A DNA stretch of 64,000 nt. Source: BTUB01 sp963836585. Lineage in GTDB: Bacteria; Babelota; Babeliae; Babelales; Vermiphilaceae. Numbering within the stretch: position 1 is the stretch's first letter; every line of letters begins with the position of its first letter. The stretch is taken from NCBI GenBank assembly GCA_963836585.1, contig CAWIJV010000003.1, positions 496,001 to 560,000 of the forward strand, given 5' to 3'. Shown here in pieces: positions 17,432-27,045 of this stretch. Position numbers and translations under genes: made by a program. The notes beneath the pieces are model-generated. The model had not been told where the DNA came from. It was given only the letters and a program-made list of their open reading frames with translations, and ran no database searches.

Positions 17432-18521
17432 TTAAAACCTATACGACATTTTTTCTTGCCATGGTTGGCTTGCTACAGAGTAAGTGAGCCTGAAGGTATT
17501 GATCGTGAAACTTTGCCTTTGAGATGTTCTGGCGCCATCCGGTGCGCTCAATGTAGCTGCAAGATTTTGAAACTGAGGGCCCATTTTTTGAGGCAAAATT
17601 TTGCCTAGTGTTACGTGAATAGGGGTCTCTTTGGCAAAGGCGCTAAATTTAAATCCTTCGATCTGCTCAAATGAGAGAAACTTTAAAAAGATATCCTGAA
17701 GCATTTTAAGATCAAGCGATTCCGCCACCCTAAAGGCTACAATATTTTTACCGGGCCCCAATAATACTGCGCCATCTAATAACGAAATTCCGTGGACCCC
17801 TGTTGGAAAAACAATTTTTAAAATTTCAGCAGCATGTGCCAGTGCGCGCTCAACCTTGGCGATCATTGCCGGATCTATAGCATTTTTTGTTTCATACCAT
17901 GCGATAGTGATGTGAAAATAGTCATTAGTCTCAAATTTGGCATTGTCACCAATTCTTGAGACGATTCCATGAATAGGTGTTTCCCAGCGAATTGGTTGGC
18001 CCTTGCTGTTAAGCTCTTTTATATCAAGCCCAATATACAATCGGGTAGCATATATTTCTTCTTCGCGTTGTGGTTCTGCGATGGGAAGGAATAATGGGTA
18101 AACGCTGGGATTTTCTTGAGGAATGGGCAAGGGCGGTATTTGGGAGGGGTGAAGGAGATGATTGTTTATGAGCTGGGCTTAAGTCTAAGGCCCTTTGTGC
18201 ATTTTCTATGACATTGTAAAGCCTCTGTTCTAATTCTGCTTCGCTCATATTTACTTGTTTACGTAATAATTCAAATTCTTGCGGGTCATCGAGGATTATC
18301 TGGGCTAGTGGGCCAATCCTGGCTAGCATAATATCTGATTTTTGTCTGAAAAAACTGAAATCACCTTTTTTTTCTGCATCGAGGAAAGATTTCAGATTGT
18401 TTCGATAGAGGGGGGTAATTTTTATGGGTTGTTGCATGCCGCTAGTAAGGCCAGCAACCAATAAAAGAGTTCCGAGATATTTCTTTAAAATCACTATTGC
18501 TGATAGATTGAATTTTTTCAT
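17432..18521 (-). CDS. Exported 2H phosphoesterase (LigT / 2'-5' RNA ligase-like), frameshifted
   Basis: Two minus-strand frames overlap at 18024-18130 and read as one ~360-residue protein. The first (from ATG 18521) has a signal peptide (ILKKYLGTLLLVAGLTSGM) and a helical domain. The second carries a 2H phosphoesterase domain with both HxT motifs: FHITIAWYE (His73/Thr75 of that frame) and IHVTLGKI (His172/Thr174). 2H enzymes open or join 2'-5' or cyclic phosphodiesters of RNA or nucleotides. An exported one is odd and suggests action in the periplasm or host. The start MKKFNLSAIV matches its upstream neighbour. A single frameshift near 18100 may be sequencing error. Confidence 0.7.
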
Positions 18522-18650
18522 CTATTTTCCTTAAAAATTCTTTTCAAATATTTTGAGCAACTGCTTTAACAATCTACAACTTGCTAATCAGCGCGATGAT
18601 GTGCTCATGTCAAATTGATTTTCATGCAGAGAGAAAATATCTTTTGTAAA

Positions 18651-19716
18651 TCACTCTGGTTCTTCAGGATAGCTTGGCCACGGGCCCTTAAAAAGAGGAG
18701 CTGGTTTGGGAGCCACATGGATTTCTTTTACTTTTTGAGATCCAGGAATCATGCCTGATGGCTTTCCCTGCTCACGATCTTTTAATTCATCTAATATTTC
18801 TTGTTTTATCTTTTCCAGAATTTCCCTTACTTTTATTAATGGAATACTGAAATGCGTTCTAATGTCATCCATTAATTCGTTGCTATTAAGAGCTATGTTT
18901 ATATGAGAAAGCGCCTTTTCTATGATAGAGTTCACTCGCGCTCCAATGCGCCCGCTGCGCTCTTTCTGAAATTTAGGATCAGGCCACAACTTTTCATTTA
19001 TGTAGTCATACAAAATTTTTATAGTTTGTTTTTGCGGCTTAGCGCGAGCTCTACTTTCTTCAGCAAAGGCTTTCTTGCTAACATTTGCGAGAATATCTCT
19101 TGCTTGTTTTTCTGTGATATTAAATGCGTCTTTAAAAAGAGCAATTTCGCTGGCAGATCTTAGAACTTTATCTGCAGAAAATCTCACTGTTAGGTAGGAG
19201 GTTATTGGCTGTGTAGTAATATATGCTCGCGCATAGGCATCGTTATAAATTTCTGCTTCTACAAAATCATAGAGAAGAGGCATCTCGCTTTTGAATTGCT
19301 CTCGAGCAGACTTTGGTTGAGAAGCCAAAGCGACTTTTGCTGGCAATGGCGCCTGAGGAAGAAATGGCACCCTTCTTTCTACAGCTTTAGTTGCATTAGA
19401 CTATGAACTCATTGATAACCAATTTGATAAATTCTGGTTGCGTTCTTAGTTCAGGGGAGACTTGTTTTACGTTCTGAGAAAGTACATTGAGTGCATTGGG
19501 GTCTTTTAAAGCCTTATAAGTAAGGTTTATTAATGTCTCAATTTCGGCTAAGCTTTTTGTGGTAAAAAAGTTGGGATTATCTCTTCCGTTTAAAGCTCGC
19601 GTCAGTTTTACAATATCATTTTCATTCAATGCTGCTGGCGGTCGCTCCATAGAGGGCGCATGCATTCCGAGTAGGGATATTCCTACCACGATTGCTGATA
19701 AATTGAACCTTTTCAT
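18651..19716 (-). CDS. Exported helical protein, probable paralog of the 2H-domain protein's N-terminal part, frameshifted
   Basis: The first frame (ATG 19716, 106 aa) begins MKRFNLSAIVVG with a signal peptide ending around PSMERPP. The second frame (to 18651) continues with a ~240-residue helical domain (EMPLLYDFVEAEIYNDAYA; REILEKIKQEILDEL) and a proline-rich tail. Only ~25 bases separate the frames, so one gene of ~355 residues with a frameshift near 19390 is most likely. The N-terminus shares MK(R/K)FNLSAIV and a FF..KS...I motif with the 2H-domain gene downstream, pointing to tandem duplication. The function is unknown. Confidence 0.6.
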
Positions 19717-19860
19717 CGATTCTCCCCTTTTTTTTAAAGTTCTTAATGGCAGGTTAGCTATTTTTTGCAGCGAGAGTCAATGGGCTTTAAAAAAAGTGTT
19801 GGCTAAACTATTGCGCTCGGGCTGATTGGCGTGGTAAAGCTACTTAAAAAGGGATACCAA

Positions 19861-20496
19861 ATGCAAGAAACGTGCGCGTGGCGCTCTGTAAAATATCTGT
19901 CAACTTTTTTTATACTCATTCTGATTCCGGTCTACTTGCACTATTATGGCCCATTCAATTTTTTGTGGCTTTCTGATATTGGTCTATTTTTAACAGTGAT
20001 TGGGCTGTGGACGCATCGGCCGATTTTTATCAGCATGGCCACCGTGGGCGTGATCATCACTGAATTGGCTTGGAATGTTGATTACTTTTACGAGTTGCTC
20101 ACCGGCACAACTATCATCCGTCTTTCCGATTATATGTTTGATAGCGCCTATCCGGTTTTGTTGCGGGGAATTTCATTATTCCATGTTGCTACGCCGATTA
20201 TTTGGATCTGCTATTTGGCCCGCTATGGCTATGATCGGCGCGCATTTTGGTATATGACGCTCTTATACTGGATTGTGTTGCTGGTCACCTATCTTTACAC
20301 CGAACCCTCGCAAAATATCGATTGGGTATTTTTGCCGCAGGTTTATTGCTGCTTGCCGGAGTTTGTGGCACGCGCTTGGGTGGTAATATTATTTGTAGGA
20401 TTTCCACTTCTTCTTTTTGCACCCACGCATTACGTGTGCACAAAATTATTTGGCCCTCCTACGCCGAGGCTTCGGCGGGCAGGGCGGCCTTCTTAG
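19861..20496 (+). CDS. Polytopic membrane protein of unknown function
   Basis: About 211 residues with roughly six to seven hydrophobic helices (for example FFILILIPVYLHYY, FISMATVGVIITELAW, AWVVILFVGFPLLLFA). ATG 19861 follows AAAGGGA and is preferred over GTG 19831. The last ~15 residues (PPTPRLRRAGRPS) are encoded by a dispersed palindromic repeat that has invaded the 3' end of the gene. The original C-terminus probably ended near THYVCTKLF. The family is not recognised with certainty. Confidence 0.7.
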   Translation: MQETCAWRSVKYLSTFFILILIPVYLHYYGPFNFLWLSDIGLFLTVIGLWTHRPIFISMATVGVIITELAWNVDYFYELLTGTTIIRLSDYMFDSAYPVLLRGISLFHVATPIIWICYLARYGYDRRAFWYMTLLYWIVLLVTYLYTEPSQNIDWVFLPQVYCCLPEFVARAWVVILFVGFPLLLFAPTHYVCTKLFGPPTPRLRRAGRPS

Positions 20497-20534
20497 CCCT
20501 TCGATACGAAGCCTGTGGCTTCTACTCAGGGTGT
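20452..20534. repeat. Dispersed palindromic intergenic element
   Basis: It contains CCTCCTACGCCGAGG with a CCGAGGCTTCGG hairpin, then CCTTCGATACG, hairpin AAGCC-TGT-GGCTT and CTACTCAGGG. It provides the final codons of the membrane protein at 19861 and the stop of the convergent phosphodiesterase gene. Confidence 0.75.
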
Positions 20535-21272
20535 GTGTGCTTGTAGCAAATCAGGATAATTAGTGATCAAGCCATCAATGCCCATCGCGATTAATTTGTT
20601 GGCGATCGCACTATCATTCACGGTGTAAGATAATACTTGCACGCCGCGCGCGTGTGCATCTTTAATAAATTCTGGCGTGATCCAGTCATAATACAAAATG
20701 GCATACTGCGCATTAGCATTGGTGGCGATGCGTGCATAGCCGATTGGATTTCCTTCGAAAATCACACCGGCTTTTACTGACGGTGCCAGTGTGTGAAACT
20801 CACGCACCCGGTAATGATCAAATGAGCTAGCGATAAAATTTTTGGGCGACCATTTTTTAGTGGTGATATATTCATTGATAAGAGCGGCCACCGGTTGTGC
20901 CGTGCCGGGAGCTTTGAGTTCAATATTGATGATGGCGCGCTGATTCACCAGATCAAAAACTTGTGATAAGAGGGGAACGCGTTCACCTTTGCCTAGATCA
21001 TACTTTTGCAGTTGCTCAAAAGTGAGATCGGCGACCTTCTTCTTGCCGATGGTATCATCATGGATCACCACCAACTCGCCTGATTTGCACAGATGCACAT
21101 CGAGCTCCATCATAGGTGCGCCCATTTGAATGGCGCGCTCAAATGCGCGGAGCGTGTTGCCCGGTTCATAGGCGCTGGCACCGCGATGGGCGCAGATGAT
21201 TACATTTTTGATTTCCGCTATCGCGGAAAATGTTGTGGCAAGAGATAAAAAAAGCAAGATAGACGCTTTCAT
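20526..21272 (-). CDS. Exported glycerophosphodiester phosphodiesterase (GDPD)
   Basis: A 248-residue protein with a signal peptide (residues 1-19, ILLFLSLATTFSAIA). The GDPD hallmarks are CAHRGASAYEPGNTLRAFE (His29, Arg30) and MELDVHLCKSGELVVIHDD (Glu56, Asp58, His71), which hold the metal and catalytic residues. A later NIELKAPG and a C-terminal GIDGLITNYPD also fit. It hydrolyses deacylated phospholipids to glycerol 3-phosphate and an alcohol, probably in the periplasm, which suits scavenging from host membranes. Its length matches bacterial UgpQ/GlpQ-type enzymes. The extreme C-terminus reaches the dispersed repeat. Confidence 0.93.
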   Translation of the reverse strand: MKASILLFLSLATTFSAIAEIKNVIICAHRGASAYEPGNTLRAFERAIQMGAPMMELDVHLCKSGELVVIHDDTIGKKKVADLTFEQLQKYDLGKGERVPLLSQVFDLVNQRAIINIELKAPGTAQPVAALINEYITTKKWSPKNFIASSFDHYRVREFHTLAPSVKAGVIFEGNPIGYARIATNANAQYAILYYDWITPEFIKDAHARGVQVLSYTVNDSAIANKLIAMGIDGLITNYPDLLQAHTP

Positions 21273-21422
21273 ACTAGTACTCCCTGTTTTCTATGATGCT
21301 AACAGTCATTATTAATGTGATGCAAGATTTTGCTTGCAATCACATGAGTAAGACTATTCTTTTTTATCCGCTGATATACAATAAACAGCGATGTGAATAA
21401 TCTATTTTTGTAAAGGTAAAAA

Positions 21423-22040
21423 ATGTACAAAAATCTGCTGTTAGCTGTTGTGTTATCGAGTAGTGTGATGAATAGTTTTCAAGCAATGGAAGAGCCGATC
21501 TTTGGCGCTCCGTGCAGTGATTTTTTTAGAGATTTTGTATTTTCTCTCGTGTTTTCTTATCCGGCGCACCCAACTCAAGAAGAGGCAGCATTATTTGAAG
21601 CGATTGACGATAATCAACCGGGAATCTTGAGAGCGATTCTGCAAAAAAATCCGAAATTGGTCACCCATGCGCGCACCAGCGAAGATCTTTTCCTCTTGCT
21701 CTATGCAGCTCAGTTGGGCAGAGCGCAGATGGTTGCGGAGCTGCTTAAAGCCGGCGCGCCGGTTGATCAAACTGAACATCAAGGATTTGCATTGCTTCTT
21801 CCTCCGACAAAAAACCAGAATACGCCACCGGTTTCCACCGAGTATCAGCCGCTTACCGGATTCACCGCACTGATGGCAGCAGCAAAGTGGGGGCATCTTG
21901 AGGCGGCGCGACAATTACTTGCCGCTAAAGCTAATGTTGCATTGCGCGACGAAACAAAAAGAACAGCGTGCGATTATGCGCAAAAATATGGCCACAGTAA
22001 TCTGGTTGCATTGCTGACTCAAACACCGGGAAATAATTAA
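21423..22040 (+). CDS. Exported ankyrin-repeat protein
   Basis: A 205-residue protein with an N-terminal signal (LLLAVVLSSSVMNSFQAM). Ankyrin repeats are visible at about residues 90-120 (FLLLYAAQLGRAQMVAELLKAG) and 150-200 (TGFTALMAAAKWGHLEAARQLL; CDYAQKYGHSNLVALL). Ankyrin repeats mediate protein binding and are common in secreted effectors of host-associated bacteria; export to the host is inference. The gene ends four bases into the convergent ERF gene. Confidence 0.88.
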   Translation: MYKNLLLAVVLSSSVMNSFQAMEEPIFGAPCSDFFRDFVFSLVFSYPAHPTQEEAALFEAIDDNQPGILRAILQKNPKLVTHARTSEDLFLLLYAAQLGRAQMVAELLKAGAPVDQTEHQGFALLLPPTKNQNTPPVSTEYQPLTGFTALMAAAKWGHLEAARQLLAAKANVALRDETKRTACDYAQKYGHSNLVALLTQTPGNN

Positions 22041-22534
22041 ACTTTGCGCGCCGCTTGAACAACGGTTTGATTTCTATTCACCGCAGCCTGATAGGAAGCA
22101 ACTGCTGCCGTGCCATCATCATCTTCATCGCTGGTCACAATGCCACAGAGTGCGGTGATTGAATAGCGACGCAAATAGGTGATATAACTTCCTAATGTTT
22201 GCACATCACTTTTTGGCGGCGCAATGCGCACGCGGGATTCTACCCACTGGCCCGACATATGGCACAATAGGGTGTGCAAATAGGTGTAGCTATCTTGATG
22301 AGTAATAATTTGTTGGATAATTGAAAGTCCGTGCTTGGTGAGTGCCGGGCGGGATGCTTTTACCACGGCCGATAAATCAGCATAGCGGGTTTTAAAGTAG
22401 GGGTTTTCAGCCGAAAGCCCGGCCGTCTGCATTTCAGCTTGCGCCTTTGCCAGGGCAGTAAAAAGATCTTTAAGATCGGCAGAGCGGTGGGATGTTTCTT
22501 GCTGAGGGGCGGGGATAGGTTGAGTAGATTCCAT
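22037..22534 (-). CDS. ERF-family single-strand annealing protein
   Basis: A 165-residue protein matching the ERF superfamily: LFTALAKAQAEM, NPYFKTRYADLSAVVKASRPALTKHGL, and TLGSYITYLRRYSITALCGI followed by an acidic SDEDDDG. ERF proteins anneal complementary single strands in phage recombination. No phage gene lies next to it, so it is either a phage remnant or a domesticated recombination gene. It is convergent with the ankyrin gene and overlaps it by four bases. Confidence 0.88.
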   Translation of the reverse strand: MESTQPIPAPQQETSHRSADLKDLFTALAKAQAEMQTAGLSAENPYFKTRYADLSAVVKASRPALTKHGLSIIQQIITHQDSYTYLHTLLCHMSGQWVESRVRIAPPKSDVQTLGSYITYLRRYSITALCGIVTSDEDDDGTAAVASYQAAVNRNQTVVQAARKV

Positions 22535-22684
22535 AGAGTTCCTTGCTAACGATGTCTGATAATCTGATGTTTTATGCTACTATAACCTAAAAAATAGCAA
22601 TTGTAAGCCCCCATGCTCCTTTACAATAACTGCTTTTTTAGTAATACTTGAGCTATAAATTATTAATGAATTATGCATACATAT

Positions 22685-22784
22685 CCTTCGATACGTCCAG
22701 CCTTCGCTAAGGCTACGGCGGACTACTCAGGACGAACGGACCCGATCGTGGTGAGTAACGAGCGAAGCGAGTGTATCGAACCAT
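22685..22784. repeat. Dispersed palindromic element, complete two-part copy
   Basis: The first half is CCTTCGATACG, hairpin GCCTT-CGCT-AAGGC, then CTACTCAGGACGAACGG. The second half is GATCGTGGTGAGTA, hairpin with loop GAA, then TGTATCGAACCAT. It sits 15 bases before rpmE. Confidence 0.85.
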
Positions 22785-22799
22785 AAAGGAACGCTTTCT

Positions 22800-23012
22800 A
22801 TGAAAGAAAACAAACATCCGGAATTGCATGAGCTCACCGCACGCTGTGCCTGTGGCAACTCCTTTGCAACCACCTCAACCCTCCCTGAGATGCATGTGAC
22901 CATCTGCTCAAATTGCCACCCATTTTACACCGGTGCGCAAAAGTTCATTGATACGGCTGGCCGTATTGAAAAGTTCCAAAAACGCTTCAAAAAAGGCGCC
23001 GCCAAAGCATAA
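22800..23012 (+). CDS. rpmE: Ribosomal protein bL31
   Basis: A 70-residue protein with the zinc-binding bL31 pattern: CAC (residues 16-18), then CSNCHPFYTGAQKFIDTAGRIEKF. It is a component of the large ribosomal subunit at the subunit bridge. The C-terminal tail is short and basic. It lies 9 bases upstream of prfA, a common arrangement of rpmE with prfA, so they are probably one operon. Confidence 0.95.
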   Translation: MKENKHPELHELTARCACGNSFATTSTLPEMHVTICSNCHPFYTGAQKFIDTAGRIEKFQKRFKKGAAKA

Positions 23013-23021
23013 GGATGCTCG

Positions 23022-24082
23022 ATGGCTATTTCTTGGGATCAGTTACAAAAACGGTACGAAGAGCTTTCTAGCTTGCTCTCACAGCCTGAGCTGGAAAGTG
23101 GCAAGCGGCATTTGCTGCAAAAAGAGTTTTCTCACCTTTCCCAAATTTTGGCCAAACATCGAGAAATCACCGATTTTGAGCTTCAAAATAGCCCAAACTA
23201 AAAAAGAGATTACTCAGAGCCACGATCCTGAACTGGCTCAGCTCTTTGTTGATGAGCTGGCTGAGCTTCAGATTCAATTGGCTGCCAAGCAGCAAGAGCT
23301 TGATGATATTCTCTTCCCCAGCGATGAGCGCAATGATCGCTCAGTTTATCTAGAAATTAGGGCAGGAGCGGGTGGCCAAGAGGCCGCTCTCTTTGTGGCC
23401 GATCTTCAAAAAATGTATACCGCCTATGCCCAAAAAAAGCATTGGCGCGTTTCTGTTGAGAGTGTGAGCACCACCGATCTGGGCGGCTACCGAGAAATTG
23501 TACTCCATATTCAAGGCAAAGGGGTCTATGGCCACCTGCGCTATGAATCGGGGGTCCATCGAGTGCAGCGGGTGCCTGCCACTGAAACTCAGGGCCGCAT
23601 CCATACCTCAACGGTGACCGTTGCGGTGTTGCCCGAAGCAGAAGAGGTGGACGTTACCATCAATCCGGCCGATCTGCGCATCGACGTTTATCGCTCCAGC
23701 GGAGCCGGGGGCCAACATGTAAATACCACTGATTCGGCCGTCAGAGTGACCCATATTCCTTCCGGCGTGGTGGTTGCCTGCCAAGAAGAGCGCTCCCAGC
23801 ATAAAAATAAAGCAAAGGCGATGAAGCTTTTGCAATCCCGTCTTTTGGCCGCTCAGATGGAAAAGGCCGAGAGCTCAAATGCGCCAACAGCGCAAGGAGC
23901 AGGTGGGCACCGGTGAGCGGGCCGAAAAGGTGCGCACCTATAATTTCCCTCAAAACCGCGTTACTGATCATCAGGTGGATGTCACCCTTAAGAAGCTCGA
24001 CCGGGTGATGGAAGGGGATCTTGATGAGATTGTTGATGCCCTGATGGCAAAAAGCGCGAAGAGCGCAGAAAAAGTCCCTTAA
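23022..24082 (+). CDS. prfA: Peptide chain release factor 1, two apparent frameshifts
   Basis: The protein terminates translation at UAA and UAG. Three frames join to about 353 residues, the usual length. They are MAISWDQLQKRYEEL (from ATG 23022); then AQTKKEITQSHDPELAQ through LEIRAGAGGQEA, HRVQRVPATETQGRIHTST and the catalytic GAGGQHVN loop; then MRQQRKEQVGTGERAEK to the stop at 24082. The first shift (about 23190) is fixed by one extra A in CTTCAAAATAG. The second (about 23880) is fixed by one extra A in TCAAATG. Because the gene is essential, sequence error is likelier than real loss. Confidence 0.93.
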
Positions 24083-24200
24083 AAATAGCCTAATTTAGCT
24101 AGTTTTTACTTTTCTCAAATTATTGCAAATAGAAAATAGTATGTGATACCCTAGAAGTAGGATAAAGCTATTTTTACCCATAATTTCTTAGGAGTATCAT

Positions 24201-24834
24201 ATGAAGTCGTTTTTAATAAAAATGCTGGCAGTCGCCGCGTTATTCACCGGTTCACTCTTGCAGGGCTATGCGATAGTGTACAGCTCTAAAAGTCCCGTTC
24301 CTTATGTAGATATTTACACCTATAAAGCAGATAATTTTGTAGATGCGTTAAAAAAGCATGAAGAGTATGCATCCAAATTTGGTATTGCAAAGGATCTATT
24401 TGATAAATTAGAAAGCGCACGCGAAGCGACAGGAAAAGTTGCTGCAGTGGCCGACAAAGCCACTGAGGGTATAGCAAGTAAGGTGCAAAAAGGGGCGTAC
24501 ATTGGCATTGATGTCGCTAAGTTTGCTTACAATCAATTTAAAAATGATATCGACAGAGCAATTGCGACGATAGCCGGCGGCAAAAATGATAATGCGTTCC
24601 ATGAAAAGGTGTCAGCGCGGAAATCATGGCCGTGGTGCTGAATGGCCAACGGACAATAAAATGTGGGCGATTGTTACCATGCCGGGTAATTTAGCGCCTC
24701 TTAATAATAAACCGGCGCTTTTGCAACCGCGTAAAACAATCGGGCTTACGATTGTTCCAACAGGCAATCCAAGCGATCCCTATAGATCATTGTTTACTAC
24801 CAAATCGAATACGTCCAAGAATACTCGACCTTAA
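24201..24834 (+). CDS. Exported protein, tandem paralog 1, frameshifted
   Basis: It starts at ATG 24201 after AGGAG, with a signal peptide (AVAALFTGSLLQGYA) and a YSSKSPVPYVDIYTYKA segment. A frame change near 24615 joins it to RGNHGRGAEWP...MWAIVTMPGNLAPLNNKP and the stop at 24834. The join is supported by copy 2, which has the same HEKV..RGN then VTMP(G/D)NLAPLN order. Total is about 210 residues. The family is not recognised. The conserved C-terminal motif (TMPxNLAPLN...TGNPxDPYR) defines this two-member family. Confidence 0.65.
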
Positions 24835-24871
24835 AGCCTGTAAAATAAAAAAAATAAAAAAGGATAAAGAG

Positions 24872-25595
24872 ATGAAATTTTTCAAAATATTTGCAATCAC
24901 CGCATTGTTCACCGGTTCACTACTGCAGGGCTATGCGGTTGTGTATAGTTACAAAAGTGTTGTTCCCCTGGTAGACATTTATACCTTCAAGGCAAATTCT
25001 CCTCAAGAGGCAAAGGTTAAATTTATCCTCTATGCCTCGACGGTGAAAGTGCCTGCAACTTTATTTCAAATCTTGAGAAGATTCGTGGGATATCCGGTAC
25101 TGTTGCCACTGCGGCTGCTCCGTTTACCGAAGGTATGTCAACAAAAGTTCAGGAAGGGTTTTACAAGGGAGTTGATATAGCGAAGAAGCGCATATGAGAA
25201 ATTTAAACCGCAGACCACAAAAGCTATCGGCTTATATCTTTGGCGGGACTGAGAATGGATACCATGAAAAGGTGTGGCGCGGAAATCGAGGCCGTAGAGC
25301 TGAAGGGAAAGTTGATGCTCCTTACTATGCCTTTGTTACGATGCCGGATAACTTAGCGCCTCTTAATGCGCAGCCAATATTACTACCGAAGGGCAAGCCA
25401 ACCGGTATTATTACTGTTGCAACCGGAAATCCAAATGATCCATATCGAGCGGAGCTTTATCCGGCGGCAGTAAATGAATATACTGATGCGAGCAATGATA
25501 AGCGTAACTTTGATGTAGCGCGAAGCTTGGCCCAAGAAAATGATCCGTTGGCCGGCGCATGGGGGTTTCAGGGTGCGAAAGTGTATCCTAAATAA
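24872..25595 (+). CDS. Exported protein, tandem paralog 2, frameshifted
   Basis: It starts at ATG 24872 with FFKIFAITALFTGSLLQGYAVVYSYKS, nearly the same signal as copy 1. Frame changes near 25060 and 25185-25240 are needed to join LEKIRGISGTVATAAAPFTEG and YEKFKPQTTKAI to the last frame (ENGYHEKVWRGNRGRRAEGK; TMPDNLAPLNAQP; stop 25595). It is about 240 residues, longer at the C-terminus than copy 1 (NDKRNFDVARSLAQENDPLAG). A strong terminator follows. Function unknown. Confidence 0.6.
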
Positions 25596-25621
25596 CAATC
25601 CCGAAAAATAAGCATCTAAAA

Positions 25622-25652
25622 AAAAGGCGGTCTTTTGCAGGCCGCCTTTTTT
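25622..25652 (+). terminator. Rho-independent terminator
   Basis: AAAGGCGG pairs with CCGCCTTTT around a TCTTTTGCAGG loop and is followed by TTTT. It closes the tandem exported-protein pair. Confidence 0.88.
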
Positions 25653-25700
25653 GCGTTATACTACAGCGATATGTAATAAATAAATACACAAGGACGCTTC

Positions 25701-26963
25701 ATGCTTCATTATCTTATCGAACACAATCGCTATTTAAATCTTCTGGGTATTATCATCATCGCGCTCATCGCGTTACTTTTTTCGCACAATCGCCGTGCGA
25801 TCAAAAAAGGAGTAGTGGCTCGCGCGCTTGCGTTGCACATTCTTTTTGCGCTGATTATGTTGCGCACGAGTTGGGGATCTTTGCTGATCGGCAAAATTGC
25901 CCACACCGCGCAACTGCTGTATCTATTTGCCGATAAGGGGGTCACCTTCATGTTTGGCAAGTTGGGTGATGCGAGCATGCCATGGGGATTTGTCTTTGCC
26001 TTTAAAGTGCTGCCGGTGATTATTTTTGTTGGCGCGCTCACCGGGCTGCTCTATCACTGGGGCCTTATTCAGCGATTGGTTGCCGGACTAAATGCGGTCA
26101 TCCGTCCGATCATCGGCACCTCCGGTATTGAAACAATGTCAGCAATCGCCAACAGCATTTTAGGCCAGACTGAAGCGGCGCTTTTTGTAGGGCATTATCT
26201 GCCGATGATGACCCGCTCGGAGCTATTTGTGCTGATGACGAGCGGTATGGCGGCCATTAGCATCTCGGTGCTGGTGATGTATGTGATGCTGGGGATTCCG
26301 GCCGTGCATCTGCTCACCGCGAGCATATTCAGCATTCCCGCATCATTGTTTATTGCCAAAATTATGGTACCCGAAACAGAAAAGCCGACGGTGGGTAAGG
26401 GCACTATCACCTTTGAAAATAAAACGAGTAATATTTTTGACGCAATCTCCAAAGGAACCTTTGATGGTCTTAAACTTGCCGTGGGTGTTGCGGCAATGTT
26501 GATATCATTTTTGGCACTGATCGCCATGAGTGATTATATGTTGGCAGGAGTTTCGGCATTTATTAACTATCTGTTTGCGTATGCCAATCTGAGCATGCGC
26601 ATTCCTTCTTTGAGTTTCGCGCTGATTCTTTCTTATCTGTTTACGCCATTTGCTTACTTGCTGGGATTAACGGGGGCTGAAGCAGGAGAAGCGGGCAAAC
26701 TCTTGGGGATTAAAGTATCAGTCAATGAACTGGTGGCCTTTACTGAGTTAGTAAAAACATCCTTATCGCCGCGCACCTTCACGATTTTGGTGTATGCGCT
26801 CTGTGGATTTTCAAATTTTTCTTGCATCGGCATTCAAGTCGGGATGATTGGCGCGCTTGCGCCTGAAAAGCGGCATCTTTTTACCCAGCTCGGGCTGTAT
26901 GCCGTTTTGGCAAGTTCGCTGGCTAACCTGCTTTCTGCCATGATTGTTGCCTTGTTGTTGTAA
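25701..26963 (+). CDS. Concentrative nucleoside transporter (CNT / NupC family)
   Basis: A 420-residue inner-membrane protein with about ten hydrophobic helices. CNT signatures are visible: ILGQTEAALFV, GIKVSVNELVAFTEL (the substrate and sodium-binding segment) and CGFSNFSCIGIQVGMIG near the C-terminus. CNT proteins import nucleosides with sodium or protons. It lies 83 bases before pyrG, so uptake of host pyrimidine nucleosides and CTP synthesis may be linked; the pairing is inference. ACAAGGA precedes ATG 25701. Confidence 0.93.
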   Translation: MLHYLIEHNRYLNLLGIIIIALIALLFSHNRRAIKKGVVARALALHILFALIMLRTSWGSLLIGKIAHTAQLLYLFADKGVTFMFGKLGDASMPWGFVFAFKVLPVIIFVGALTGLLYHWGLIQRLVAGLNAVIRPIIGTSGIETMSAIANSILGQTEAALFVGHYLPMMTRSELFVLMTSGMAAISISVLVMYVMLGIPAVHLLTASIFSIPASLFIAKIMVPETEKPTVGKGTITFENKTSNIFDAISKGTFDGLKLAVGVAAMLISFLALIAMSDYMLAGVSAFINYLFAYANLSMRIPSLSFALILSYLFTPFAYLLGLTGAEAGEAGKLLGIKVSVNELVAFTELVKTSLSPRTFTILVYALCGFSNFSCIGIQVGMIGALAPEKRHLFTQLGLYAVLASSLANLLSAMIVALLL

Positions 26964-27045
26964 TTTGAATTTAGTTCTTGGTACACAACAGATATTACAT
27001 GGTATGCTCAAGGCGGAGTTATTAAAAATTGTATGGAACAAGAAA

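Noticed and set aside
23350..23971. Several minus-strand frames opposite prfA
   Set aside because: Antisense shadows; the plus strand encodes release factor motifs including GGQ.
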